DNA of 64,000 nt, taken from the NCBI GenBank assembly GCA_038380435.1, contig JAWZYU010000007.1, forward strand, positions 88,612,334 through 88,676,333, given 5' to 3'. The stretch comes from Ryuthela nishihirai. Taxonomy: Eukaryota > Arthropoda > Arachnida > Araneae > Heptathelidae. Below are positions 46,376-58,327 of this stretch, one piece after another (position 1 is the first letter of the stretch; every line of letters starts with the position of its first letter). The translations under genes and the position numbers were made by a program. The notes beneath the pieces were generated by a model. The model did no database searches and was not told the origin of the DNA. It saw nothing but the letters and a program-made list of their open reading frames with translations.

Positions 46376-48704
46376 TCCTTCCAGGGCCTAACCCATATGT
46401 ACATGTACAGAGAATCTGAAATGCAAGTGTCGATGACTTATGCATATGGTCTTAGTTCAACAAAAATATATCGATTCTTTTAAAATAAAAATTGCTGTTG
46501 TAATTTTTTTAGATGTATATCTTATAAAAATATATAATTCAGGCTTCAAAAATAATATTTTGTTTTTTTATTTGATGCATATTTTACTAAACTACAATAT
46601 AAATAATTTTATAAAGCCATCTGATTGCCATTTTTTAGAAGCACTAAACGGTACTGCAGATTTGATTGTTAACGTTCCTATTTGCTGAAGCAACCTTCTG
46701 ATTTAAGCTCACAAGTTTGATTTGAGCTATTATCAACAAATCTTTCCCTAAATTTTCGAAAATCTCCTAAAAATTAACAAAAAAACTGCTATTTTTAAAA
46801 ACCATAGATTTTGGAAGTAATTACAAAATAAGTACCACCATTTTTTTTTTCCGTTTGACACTCTTTTCTGTCAAAAACCTAGTCAGTATTCCCAAGTTAT
46901 TTTTATCATTTTCCCAGCATTCTATGCATCTTTCCCACCTTCAAATCAAAACTAAAAGTAAACACGTCCTTCTTAGAAATTCTGGTTTCATCTGCATTTA
47001 ATTAGTTAGGCTTCACTGAGGCAAACAAGACACAGATGGTTGATGCAATCTCCATTGTTTGTGCTATGTGTTGTTTACAGTTTTGGTTCAGTATATTGGA
47101 TACTCTTTGTCAATTTAGTATTTTTTTTATATATTTAAACCTTAGATAGTTTTCATTTCAGTAGATTTATTTTCGGAAATTAGCGATCTTTTGGCCGATC
47201 GATAAGCATTGATTTTTTTTCTTTCATAGTTATGTTATACCGTATGGCTGACCTACAACTTGTTGCTGTGGATATTTTAACGTCACGTTCGGCTATATGT
47301 TAATTTTTATTTTATTATTTATTACTTTTCCAGTAAAACTTTGATCTAGAATCATTTTCTGAAAATAAATGAGTTTTTGGATACGAAAGCAAATTTACTT
47401 CCGTTAGTTAGCGATCTTACAATCAGCTGATTTTATGATCTTTCCGAGATACGCTAGATTGGAGGCTGGTTAAAAGTTGTTGCAGATATTTTATTTAACA
47501 TTCCATTAGGTTATATGTAATTATTATTTTATTATTTCTTGTTTTTTTTAGTAAAAAAACTTTCAGCTTGTACTGTTTTCTGAAAATGAATGTCTTGGAT
47601 ACGGAAGCAAATAGACTTCCTTGCTATGGAAATCGTCCATCATTTGGCAGGACAATTTCGGGAAGGGCTGGTCCTTGGTGAACAAACCTTTCTGCACTTA
47701 GCCAAGATAGCTGAAATTTAATACCCAAAGAAAAAATTCATAATATTTAGTAAAAAAAACAGCCTAGGAAGTTTTTTTCTATTTCATAACCAGTTCAGAA
47801 AATCCCGTGAATGTGAGAAGTCCAAGTCACGTTGTATAACACTGGTCATGTTTAATATATACAATACAGAAAAGAATCATCGAAAGAAATGAAAATCATA
47901 TTTCAGGTTGAATATTATATTATTCGGGAGGAAATTTCCTTTCGAAAAATATATAATTTAACTATTTTTATTCAGCAGGTTTTCCAAAATGAAGCTTTAA
48001 TTGCATAGTGCGATCTTTTTTTTTCACCGTATCACATTGAAAAAGGCTTATTAAAATCAACATGCTTGCAAATTTATTTATATTATTTATTTTCATAAAA
48101 TTCGTAATTAAATTCTGTTTAATTTCGTATATAACATGACCTATTTCCGTTCATTGGTTATTTTTTTTAATTCTAAAGTTGACTTGTTTATTTGATTCCG
48201 TTCATTGGTTATTTTTTTTTAATTCTAAAGTTGACTTGTTTATTTGACTCAGCACAATTAGCTCAAAACCTGGAATTATCTCAAAGTATGCTACCGAGAA
48301 AAAAATTACAAAACGAGAAAAATAGTTACTTAAAAACAAAAAAATTTTTTTTTTGTTATTCAGAAATACATAGTCATTCTATCAATGTGCATTGTAATAA
48401 TTTTTGTATATTAGTTTTTCTTAAATAAATTTTTATTTGTGTTGCTAGATGCATTTTTTTCACTACATGACTCTAAAAAAGTCCTATTAAAATAAAACAT
48501 ATCGTCTTTTTTTGTTAAATACTTGATTTTCAGAAAATCCAGAATTAAATGCTGATTAATTTTGGCATACAACATGCCATTATTACTTTCATTAGTTATT
48601 TGGCAAAAAAGTTGTAAAGTTAAAGTTTTTTTTGGCTGAGCATAGGCAGAAAATAGCTTGACCCCTGGATAGAAACTTGTTTTTCAGCCTGGGCTGTGGA
48701 AGGG
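46376..48704 (+). mobile_element. TTAA-flanked piggyBac-like element, 2.3 kb
   Basis: TTAA at 46372-46375 and 48705-48708. Ends CCTTCCAGGGCC and GGGCTGTGGAAGGG form short inverted repeats. TTAA targets and ends starting CC(C)TT are typical of piggyBac elements. No transposase is visible; only small frames such as 46440-46688. Inside, a 51-bp direct tandem duplication (48145 and 48196) lengthens this copy against 58328-60132. Confidence 0.8.
48145..48246 (+). repeat. 51-bp tandem duplication
   Basis: Two adjacent copies of a unit beginning TTCCGTTCATTGGTTATTTT and ending TTGACTTGTTTATTTGA, with one or two base differences. It occurs once in sister elements. Confidence 0.9.
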
Positions 48705-48708
48705 TTAA

Positions 48709-49799
48709 TAGAGCAGTTTTATAGTAAAACAATGTATCTGACAATGCAAATAAAAATTTATTAAAGAAAAACTAACAGACATACAGAATATATCTGGCCT
48801 AGTATCTGTAGAGTCGCAAGTTCAAGTCCTACACAGTCTGCAATAATTTTTTTCCAAATAATTATTTATTGAAGTTTCAAATAATTACTCTTTCTAATTT
48901 CAGTATAATATATACTGAAATTAGAAAGAATAATTATGAGAAGGAATATAAATTATTCTAGTAGTAAGGAAGTGAAAAATATTTGCATCACTAATATTAT
49001 ACTCACTTGGAATTAATATGTCATTTCTGAATCAGTAAAGCCTAAAACTTCATCTATCAGAATCAAATATTTCCAGAAAAAAAAAAATCCAATTTACTGG
49101 TTTTATTTCATCCAAACTATCTTTCAAAAATTATAGTTTAAAACAGTAAAAAGATTTCAGTACCTGTACCAATGTAATTCAAATATGTATCTCTAAGGGC
49201 TGACATCTGGATTGAAAGTTTCAAACCAAAACCAAATGCTGCTACTTGCCTTATACTCCTATCATGAATCTTGTTTTAAAAATATATAAAGTTTTCCTTT
49301 TGTATTTGTTTTGTAAAATATATAATAAAAGATAAAAAATAATTTAGAAATATTACAATAGTTTTAAACCAAAATGTATACTAACTAAAGTGAAGCAAAA
49401 CCACATATATAGTGTAATTTTATATAAATAATTGAAATCCTGAAATAAAAAACATGTTTCCTCTGCATCTGACTTTGATTGAAAACCCAGATGATCAAAC
49501 TTGAAGAAACCAATTAACTCACTGAAGCTGTGAGCCATCTAAGTTGGGGACTGTTCTAAATATAGAACAACAACTACGGATGTTTATAATCTTGACTGTG
49601 CTAATGGTAGTTTCGAGAAGTGCAATGTTTTACTTTTTGAAGCATGAAGTTGAGGAATATATTAAAATTATTAGCATTATTTAGGAGCTTGGAAATATCT
49701 AATTTTAATAATATATATATATATAAATAAAATATATAAATGTAAAAGATCAAAATGTTATATTTAAAAAATTTAAATATTATTTGTTGTACCAATAAT
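48709..49799. other. gene-free stretch with a hairpin and decayed SINE B box
   Basis: Near 48810-48840 a B box-like phrase (AAGTTCAAGTCC) remains from a SINE. A hairpin with 27-bp arms lies at 48881-48937. A minus-strand frame at 49353-49538 contains an acceptor-like TTTATTTCAG but matches no protein I know. Confidence 0.4.
48881..48937. repeat. hairpin, 27-bp arms
   Basis: ATAATTACTCTTTCTAATTT with CAGTATA and its reverse complement, one mismatch, 3-base loop. Confidence 0.9.
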
Positions 49800-50060
49800 G
49801 ATGCCATTTAGTGTTCATGGCCAAATATGCATGTTTCGTGAACCACAATTTTGTGGTCATGGCACCATAAGGTTTAAGCAAGAAAGGGTCTCCTTTGCAC
49901 CTTTCAGTGGTGCAAAGGAGCCTAGGTTCAAGTCCTGATAAAACATTGATGTTTCTTTTTTGTGACTTCCTTGCAGATCTTCTCTGTGCATATTAAACTG
50001 ACAGGCTTCAGTCAGACCTCTGTAGCAAGCAGATGCTTGAGAAGTATTTTTATTTTAATA
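49800..50060 (+). mobile_element. SINE family 2, diverged
   Basis: Box B-like GGTTCAAGTCC near 49926, family body with ATATTAAACTGACAGGCTTC and tail GCAAGCAGATGCTTGAGAAG. The tRNA-like 5' end is disturbed by a small palindrome (TCCTTTGCAC / GTGCAAAGGA). Confidence 0.75.
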
Positions 50061-50283
50061 TATGCACATATATAACCTGTGAGGAAGATGAGACCTTAGT
50101 AGAAGGGAAATAAAAGCAAAAAGCAAAAACTTCTTGGGGTTTCAACAATGAAGCAAGTTAATTACTCAATTACTGAGGATATGCAAATATAATTCTTCAT
50201 AGCAGAGCTGTTAGAATACCAATGCTGGAAGGTAGCATTCAAAACAAAGTTGAAAAGTAACTTTCTTTGTAAACAAATCTCAC

Positions 50284-50481
50284 CTGTTGGCATAAGAACA
50301 AAACAGTCTTCTTTAAGCAATGCAGCATTAATAGCTTCCATTTGGTTATGACGAAACTTCTGCAATCCAAATACATTTCTAAATATATTTTGCACTTTTC
50401 CTGAATGAGGAAAATTTGTTCCTTTAAACTGTGGTGATGATCCATCATCTCGATGATTGCCATAAAACTTTCCAGCTACCA
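50284..50481 (-). CDS. BLM: BLM-type RecQ helicase, exon with Q motif
   Basis: 198-bp exon on the minus strand: acceptor TTTATTTCAG before 50481, donor GTGAGA after 50284. Reading in phase: VAGKFYGNHRDDGSS, then TNFPHSGKVQNIFRNVFGLQ, KFRHNQMEAINAALLKEDCF and VLMPTG split at the glycine codon. FGL-KFR-NQ-EAINA is the RecQ motif 0 (Q motif) that senses adenine, and EDCF-LMPTGGGKS is characteristic of BLM. The sequence before FPHS is the poorly conserved end of the N-terminal region, which explains why upstream exons are hard to recognise; they should be at higher coordinates or beyond the window. The N-terminal frame opens with a partial codon, so this is an internal exon. Confidence 0.9.
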
Positions 50482-50723
50482 CTGAAATAAAAAAAAAAGT
50501 GTACCATCATTCCTGTTACCAATTTAGGCTTAAAATATGAAGTTTTTTTACTGTAGTCAAAAAACATGTTTAAAAATTAAAATTATAGCATGATTAAAAA
50601 AAATATTTTAACACTATATTTATATAACATTGATAAAACTTATTAAGCAAAATCAGATCAAAACCTATAGCAAGAACATTAGTAGTACATAGAAGTAACT
50701 AATAATGTCATATATCTTTAAGG

Positions 50724-50919
50724 GATTTAGCAGAGCTGTTACAAACATCAATGTTAGCTCTGTTTCTTTAAACATCTGCTGAAATTATAATTAATGCTCA
50801 CATTCCACAATTTTTATGTAATGGTTATGATGAATTGTAGAACCTGAACATTAATTCCAATGTCAGCAGATATTCAAAGGAACAGAATTAAAATTGGCAT
50901 TTTTAAGAGCTCTGCAGAA
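50724..50919. repeat. imperfect foldback, about 70-bp arms
   Basis: AGCAGAGCTGTTACAAA pairs loosely with the AAGAGCTCTGC region at the right, and CTGCTGAAAT-type blocks pair in the middle. Looks like a decayed MITE directly left of the Tc1-like element. Confidence 0.55.
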
Positions 50920-50927
50920 TCACTCCA

Positions 50928-52297
50928 TATACATTCAATGGCCACTGAATTATTACTACTCACTTAATGTGATATAGGGGCCTCCTGAAGCTCAAATAAC
51001 TGCTGAGCATGACATGATGTGGACACTACTAGGTTATGATATACCTCTGCAGAATGTTCAGCAAGCTGCCTGTAAAGCAATTGACATCATTTGCCAAATG
51101 AACTGTGGTGTAGAGCTATTGGTCAGCTCAAAGCATGCCAAAGTCAGTCAGAACGTGACATGATGGCTGAATGTGAGTCCTTCTGTGTCCACAGACTGTG
51201 GAATCAATTTCTTAGCATGGATTCAGTGTCTAGGAGGTTTAGCCAAGGATTGGAAAGAGTTACAACTGCTGTACAAGACCGATATCTGTGATTAACAGCA
51301 GAAGGAGCAGGACATCTACTCCCTCTCAGCTATGATCCTCTCTTGCAGCAGCCACTGGGAGGGTTGTATCAGCTTCTACTGGGCGCAGAAGGCTTCATGA
51401 GGGAGGTCTGTACACAAGAAGGTCAGTAATTTGTTACGACACAGGAGAAAGCAGTTGAATTGGGCACGCATGCATGTTAACTGGACAGAAGAGCAATGGA
51501 GGTCAGTACTCTTCACAGATGAGTCCAGAAATTGCTTGCAGAGTGATTCTGGACATTGTTTGATATGGAGAGAATGAGGTACCTGCTATCATTCCAATAA
51601 CATCCATCAAAGAGACAGTTATGGCAAAGGCAGCATGTGTGTTTGGGGAGGCATTTCCTTAGGTGGATGCACAAACCTCTATGTGCTGATTAGTGGGAAC
51701 CTCAATGCTCAAAGGAATAGAGACAAACCTTATGTATGTCATTATGCTGGTGCAATAGCTGAAACATTCATCTTACAAGACAATAACGCTCGTCCACACA
51801 GAACTCGACTAGTGGAACAATGCCTTCAAGAGGAGACCAATGTGAATGGAGTGGCCAGCTCTATCTCCTGACCCAAATCTGGCTGAGCATATATGGGATG
51901 CTCTAGGGAGACGTGTTGCTGACCTCAACCTGCCACCTGAAACAAAGGACGAGTTTATTAATGCTTTAAAAGATCAATGGTCGTTACTCCCTACTGAGCT
52001 GATTCACAACATCATAAACAGCATGGAACAATGCTGTTATGTCTGCATTGCTGTAAGGGATATAGTAACACTCCTTAGTAAAGAACTCTGCCCATTGCAT
52101 TCTGATATCTTGTTTTTGGGCAAGTTCCTAGTGTTATTTTTTGACGAAAAATGTTTCTAGTGTAAAATATTTTATATCATTCTCAAAGTAGCATTGTAAT
52201 TCATGTTTCCATCAAATTTCATTAAAATAATTCATATAGTCTTTCGTTTAACATAATTTGTCTGAGTTTTCCTTAATTTATGGAAACCAGTGTATAT
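50928..52297 (+). mobile_element. Tc1-like transposon, broken transposase
   Basis: Ends TATACATTCAATGGCCACTG and its weak counterpart TTATGGAAACCAGTGTATA. Frames give a Tc1-type transposase: GLERVTTAVQDRYL (linker region), then FTDES (first Asp; 51517-51531), SMCVWGGISLGGCTNLYVL, FILQDNNARPHRTRLVEQCL (second Asp) and EWPALSPDPNLAEHIWDALG (Glu, with the usual NP-I-E altered to NLAEH). The ILQDNNARPH block has one extra residue against the usual QDNARPH. Several frameshifts; start of the protein lost. Confidence 0.85.
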
Positions 52298-52655
52298 GAT
52301 TTAAACCATTTTAGTGCATTTTCTCTAATACCAATGTAATTTAGCTTCTGCAATAAATAAAAAAATTGTCATAGGTTTTTGAGAATTATTTATTCCACGT
52401 GAAACACTACTGTTCATTTCTAACATTGCATGTTCTGTACTCTTATGTTCTCTAAACCCAAATTGCAATTTATAAAAAAAATGATGAATTATTTAAAAAT
52501 TTCATAATTCTATATTTCATAATTGTTTCAATAACTTTTGAAAAAACTGGTAATATAGAGACTGGTCTATAACTATTTAAAATATTTTTACCTCTTTTTT
52601 TGTATATATATGCTTTACAATAACAGTTTTTAATTGGTTTATAAAAATACAAAAA
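52298..52655 (-). pseudogene. non-LTR reverse transcriptase relic
   Basis: Minus strand: YKKRGKNILNSYRPVSILPV with FSKVIETIMKYRIMKFL, the N-RP(I/V)S-L-VFSK--E block of LINE reverse transcriptases, then in a shifted frame LQFGFREHKSTEHAMLEM (QFGFR-H-ST-HA). This is a CR1/Jockey-like wording, unlike the RTE-like copies. Truncated on both sides; the left end meets the Tc1-like element. Confidence 0.8.
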
Positions 52656-52739
52656 TTGAATGATTTATTTATGATTTGTGTTAAAAAATTTTCAAGCATA
52701 ATATAATTTCAAGCAATAATGTATTTTTACAAAACATAT

Positions 52740-52878
52740 ATATAAAAAATTTTCAAACTGAAATTTTCATTAAAAAAAAACGATTTTTTTTTTGTTGTAC
52801 TAAAAATGGATACATACGTCTTCAGTCTCTCATTTTGGATTCTGTTAGCATATACATATGGCCTGGGCACAGAATGGG
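52740..52878 (-). mobile_element. piggyBac-like family, 5' end fragment
   Basis: Read on the minus strand: TTAACCCATTCTGTGCCCAG, then GGCCATATGTATATGCTAAC, like the left end of 46376. TTAA lies at 52879-52882. Confidence 0.7.
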
Positions 52879-53059
52879 TTAAGCACAGTGTTTATATATA
52901 TATCTGCTAATTCACATACAGAAGATCCAATAGGTCTTTCAGAAAAACCAGGTTTTTTTGGTTATTCCTTAATTTATGGAAACCAAGTGTATAATTGAGG
53001 GTCTGGAGTGCATCCTCCTTTTTCTGCAAAACAAGTTTTAACTTATACCGTTTTTCCAG

Positions 53060-53145
53060 AAACCTTTACACTTTTGCTTAGCAATGATACACTACAACTA
53101 AAAAACACTGTAGTGTATCACTGCTAAGCAAAAGTGCAAAGGTTT
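53060..53145. repeat. hairpin with 37-bp arms
   Basis: 53060-53096 and 53109-53145 are reverse complements (AAACCTTTACACTTTTGCTT and onward) with about two mismatches and a 12-base loop. Confidence 0.88.
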
Positions 53146-53929
53146 AAACTTTATTAGGACTAACTTTATTAGGACTAGCCTTTTTGTCTTTTTTTGTGCC
53201 TTGTTTAGAATTTTTATATATTCCTTTTCATGAGTCAATGTCAGCTGGTGAAAAAAATTATATGCATCTTGCACAGATATTTGTTATATAATTTAATATC
53301 AGATGAAATTTTTTTCTCTTCTTTCAACAATTCTTTATTCAAGTGCATGACACAATGACATTTAAAATTTAATCATAAATTCAACATTTTAAAAAGATTC
53401 CAATGCCCTCAATTAAGTTCATTAGCTTTCTTAACCTTTCCAGTGTCCAGCCTGAAAAATGGGTTTACATCCAGAAACCAAGCTATTTTCTCCCTATGCT
53501 CAGCCAAATAAAAAAATTAACTTTAGAAAGCTTTTGCCAAATAACTAAAGAAAGGAATTATGGCATATTACATGCCAAATTAATCAGCATTAAATTCTGA
53601 ATTTTCTGAAAATAAAATATTTATTTTCTAGAGTTATGTAGTAAAAAAAAAATGCATCTGGCAAATGCAAATAAAATTTTATTAAAAAAAACTGATAGAC
53701 AGAAATGATTATAATGCACATGAATAGAAAGACTATTTATTTCTTATTAACAAAAAAAAAATAATATTCACTTGAAACAAGAAAATTAGGAGGTTTGTAG
53801 TTTTTCTCAGTACCATAATTTGAGAAAAATCCAGGCTTTTCGCCAACTATGCTGAGTCACATCAACTAAGTCAAGTTTGGATTTTTTAAAAATAACTAAT
53901 CACCTGAAATACAGGGGTTTATCAAAATA

Positions 53930-55216
53930 ATGGAAACATTGATGGCAACTTGAGTACATGCAAGGTGCTGTATGCATATCACAGGAACGTCACCTGCGAT
54001 GTGAGGTAAAGGAGAGAAGATGTCAGCAATCACAAAGCAGTGCCACAGGCGCAGGTGACACAGCTGTTGTGGAGTAATTGTCGAAAATGTCAGATCTCAG
54101 TGACCTCCATAAAGCATGATCATTGGTGTGTGTCTTGCAGGAGCTTCAGTAACCAGAACGGCAGAAACAATAGGTGTAACACGAGGAACTGTATCAAAGA
54201 TTTTGACTACCTATCGAAAAGGACAGGGCGTTGCCTCCAAACATGCAAATTGTGGATGTTGTCATAGAGGGATAGACAAACATTGGCATGGATTGTACAA
54301 TGGAAGCACGGTACTGCAAATAGCAGCAGAGTTGAACGCCATTCAGAATGATTTTGTTTCCATCATAACAGTTAGTTGGGAACTTCATCGTGCTGGTATT
54401 TATGGCCATGCTGCCATCCACAAACCTCTGATTACCAATATCAATGCAACAAAATGTGTAAGGTGGTGCAAAGCACATAAAAACTGGAATGCTAAAAACT
54501 GGCAACTTGTCATCTGGTCTAATGAATCATGCTACACATTGTTTCCCACCATTGGCAGAGTGCATATACTCTGCCAATGGTGGGAAATATATTTATATGT
54601 TTGGCGAAAACCTGCAGAAGCGTACCACCCTGGCTGTTTTCGACTGTGAAGCATGGAGGTGGATCCCTAATGATGTGGGATGCCATATCATGGCATTCCT
54701 CAGGGCCATTAGTTATTCTACAGGGTCGTGTCACATCCACAGCGTACGAATCCATCTTGGAGATCACCTGCACCCAATGTTGCGGGCATTGTTTCATAAT
54801 GACCGTCACTGGTTTCAAGCGGATAATGCACCTGTGCATTGTGCAAAATGTATCAAGTTGTGGTTTGCAGAGCATGAGGATGAGGTACATCAACTACCCT
54901 GGCCACCTCAATCTCCAGATCTCAATATTATTGAACATTTGTGGGAATATCTGGAGTGGAAGGTCAGGTCACACTTTCCACCTCCAGCATCAGTGGCACA
55001 GTTAGGCCATATTTTACAGGAAGAATACATTACTATATGTGCACATTCCATTACTACATTCCACATTCCATTACTATATGTGCATGATTTGTACAAGTCT
55101 ATTCAATGTCGAATTGTGTCTGTTCTGAAAGCCTGAGGTGGGTTATTAATAAAATGTTTTAATAAAATCTTATTAATAAAATGTTCTCCACAAACAGTAC
55201 ATGTTTCCATTATACA
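53930..55216 (+). mobile_element. Tc1/mariner element of DD36E type, nested, with internal inverted duplication
   Basis: Left end CAGGGGTTTATCAAAATAATGGAAACA; right end near GTTTCCATTATACA. Transposase starts near 54040: helix-turn-helix GVCLAGASVTRTAETIGVTR with GTVSKILTTYRKGQG, then GHAAIHKPLI. The first catalytic site reads WSNESCYTLFP, so Asp is replaced by Asn. After an inverted duplication (54541-54590) the frame 54489-55136 gives FQADNAPVHCAKCIKLWFAE and SPDLNIIEHLWEYLE. There are 36 residues between second Asp and Glu, as in the DD36E (Incomer) group. Cannot be active with the lost Asp and the shifted frame. Confidence 0.88.
54544..54589. repeat. 20-bp-arm inverted duplication in the transposase
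   Basis: TTTCCCACCATTGGCAGAGT is followed after 6 bases by its exact reverse complement. Sister transposases run directly from the GRV to the Y-W/F-G part at this point, so the right arm with a few bases is inserted. Confidence 0.9.
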
Positions 55217-56512
55217 TTTTATTTTCCACGATTTTTGCTGTATTTACAATAAAGGGTTTTCTTGAGTAAGGCCTAAATTGATATTACCATTCACTTTGAT
55301 GGTGATAGCTGGCTTACACTGCATTCTCGGCTCTGGGTAATGATCTTTTTTCCTGCCCTGGTATTGAAACTGTTTTAAAGATTGGGAACAGTCCAGTGTT
55401 CTTGCTGTTTGGTATACCAGTCATTACTGCAAAGCTTGCTTGTGAAGGTAGTGATCATAATGCATTTAATTGCAAATTTTATAAAAATAAAAAATTGAAG
55501 CAAATTTTAAAACATTTTAATTTTAATAAGACCTTTTTACAGTGATAAAGTAAAAAAATAGATTGGACAATGCAATTAAGGCTTAATTTTGGAAAATCTG
55601 ATTCTTTTCAGTATTGTAAAATTTAAATTCTGTTCTGTTTATGAAATGGAAGAACATGTGTTGGCTGTCTTTTTTCACTACACATTATGAATTTTTTTCT
55701 TTAGTGTGTGGAATTTTTGGGATTTTGGCTAAGTGCTGAAAAGTCAGTGCACCAAAGCAAAAAAAAAAACAGCAACAATGTCATATCATAAGAGCAGCAC
55801 AGCCAAAATACTGAGGGGGGGGGGGGAGGGGGATGCTTTAAAAAACATTCAGTATAAACATAAAACCTCATAATTAAAAAAAAATGAAACTTTGTCAAGG
55901 AGAGGGAGGAATAAAATGTCTTCAGTGAGTTTAGTGGGGGTGGGGGGACAAAAAAACCTTCCCTCCCACACGAGGACTGATTTCCATGCCAAGCAAGTCT
56001 TTTTTGCTTTCATGTCCAAGACCATATTCATTTCCAGAAAACAATACAAACTTTTTATTGGAAAACAATGAAATAATAAAAAATGACATATAACCTAATT
56101 CGATGTTAAAATATCCATAGCAACAAGTTGTAAGCCGGCCATCCAATGTATAACTCTGAAACATTGATTGATCAAAAAATCAGTAATTTATGGAAATGAA
56201 GTAAATCCACAGAAATGAACACTAAGGTTTAATTATAAAAGGAAGTGAAATACTAACTTTACAAAGGGAGTGTATATTCAACTTGACTTAAATCATTTAT
56301 ATAAACAATCTGACATACAGCCACTTAGCAGATGCTCTCCCCACATTTGCATGCAGGAGCAAGCAATTAGAACACTTGCTACTTCCTATGCAGTGTCCCA
56401 TAATGCTGTGTGCTGGCATTCATTCTTGAAGCTATCTGTGGCTATGAAGCCATTTTTTTTTACTTACAGTTTCAATTTGAAGAGTGGGAAAGATGCATAA
56501 AATGCTGGGATT

Positions 56513-56898
56513 TGGGTTGGGTTGTTTTACCTCTGAGCAGCACTTTTTTGCACACCATGGGCTAAATGGCCAGGTCACAAGGACCCCGAAAGCTCAGAGA
56601 AGGTTGGGGGAGGGGACCCACTGGAACAGCTGTTAGGAGACAGATGGTGCCTCCCATCAAGGCCATCAAGCGTGTTCTTTAACGTGCACAGAGTATGGCT
56701 CTCCCGCACACGGGGCCACGGTTTAACATCCCATCCAACGGACGACAGCCTTTCCAAGCCCATCGGTGTCCCCTAACTGACCGTGGGCAGGGCGGGGAAA
56801 TTTGCGGAGATAAATCTCAACGCTGACCCAGCTGGGACATGCACCTGGGAACTACAGATTACGAGTCTGGCGCTACCGACTGAGCCACCCCTGCCCCA
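56513..56898 (-). mobile_element. SINE family 1, nearly full length
   Basis: Tail GGGTTGGGTTGTTTTACCTC at 56513, head GGGGCAGGGGTGGCTCAGTC (complement) at 56898. Closest to the 7378 copy. Inserted in the piggyBac-like element. Confidence 0.92.
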
Positions 56899-57443
56899 AA
56901 ATGCTGGGATAAATAATATAAGTGATAGAAATAATTCTAGGAATAATAACATATGTTTAAAGAGGAAAAGAATGTAAAACAGGAAAACAAAATAGTGGTA
57001 CATACTCTAATTACTTCCAAAATCTTATGCTCTTAAAAATAGCAGTTTTTTGCTAATTTTCAGATTTGTGAAATTCAAGGAAAAAATTTATTGATAATAG
57101 TTCAAATCAAATTTGTGAGTTTAAATCAGGTGGTGCTTTAGCATAGAGTAATGTTAACAAACAAATCAGCAATACTGTATAGCACTTCTAAGGAATGGCA
57201 TTCAGATGACTTTAACAAATTATTTATATTGCATTTTAATGAAATATACATCGAATGAAAAAAAATATTTTTCAAGCTTTAATTACGCATTTTTATAAGA
57301 TACATATATATATATAAATATTTTCAAATGGCTTTTTTATTTTAAAAATTTTTTTGTTGTATTAAATATGGATGCATATGTCCTCGGTTCTCAATGCAAA
57401 TTCCATCAATGTATGCATACGATGTGGACACTGGAAGAGTTAA

Positions 57444-58323
57444 AAGAGTGTTACATTTCCAAATCTGTAATTGCACAACATGGAATAGAAGTGGTTTAAT
57501 GCTTAAATCAGCAATATATAAAATAATCACACCTGCTGAGCAGTGGCTTAATTAAATTTGTTCCAAATAATAATATAAACCTATGATTTTAAAAATTATG
57601 CAGATAGCTATTTTTTTAAAAAAAAGCCAGCAGTTGATTTTATATTATTCTATAATATTCTTACATAATTTTAATAAATATATTTATAATTGAGGGCTAT
57701 AACCTTATTGTAAAAGTAGTTGCATAAATCAATCTGTAGGGGTGATAATCTACGTGAAAGAGTGTACGGAGGTATTAACCATATCAAAAAAATTTGAAAT
57801 GACAGATCTGTTCCAATTTAAAATTTTATAATCACAAGTTTACCATTTGGCACTTTACATATTACATGAGTTTACAGTTAAAAAAATTTGTTGAGGAATT
57901 TAAAAATGAAATTTAATGCAACGGATGACAGATATGTAATTTTATTAGGCAACATAAATTTGGTAACACATATGGATTTCTTGGTAGTCATGAAGAGACA
58001 ATTAGGCCACAATAGAAATCTGTCTAGAACATGCATTTTTAAGAAATTTTGAATTATGTAACTGTCAGACTTTACATTATTAAATTATCATTAACATATC
58101 ACTACTTATAATTTATGTTAAAACACAGTTATGTTAAATTCCAAAACAGAAAGAATTGTTAAATACTGGTTCAGTGAAGAATATAAATTAAATATAACTA
58201 AATTCAAAGAGTGAGATAAAAGAAATAAATTGGGAACACATAAGAAATTTGGAGGTGGATAAAAATTTTTTTTTTCTTTGTTACTATTTTGAAGAGATTA
58301 GTTGAGGAATCTAAAGATAACAT
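57444..58323. other. no gene seen
   Basis: AT-rich DNA between two TTAA-flanked elements. Confidence 0.5.
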
Positions 58324-58327
58324 TTAA

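Larger units (their letters stand above)
53435..57439 (-). mobile_element. piggyBac-like element, minus strand, with nested insertions
   Basis: TTAA at 53431-53434 and 57440-57443. The lower end CCTTTCCAGTGTCC and the upper end GTGGACACTGGAAGAG are inverted repeats. The 3' part (53435-53925) and the 5' part (about 55470-57439) match the plus-strand copy 58328-60132 in reverse. It is split by a DD36E Tc1/mariner element, a further unclassified 250 bp (55217-55465) and a SINE. A G homopolymer at 55811-55832 corresponds to the C tracts of the other copies. Confidence 0.75.

Noticed and set aside
49353..49538. Possible extra RecQ exon on the minus strand
   Set aside because: There is an acceptor-like TTTATTTCAG, but the exons on both sides already join in phase and the peptide does not resemble any RecQ segment.
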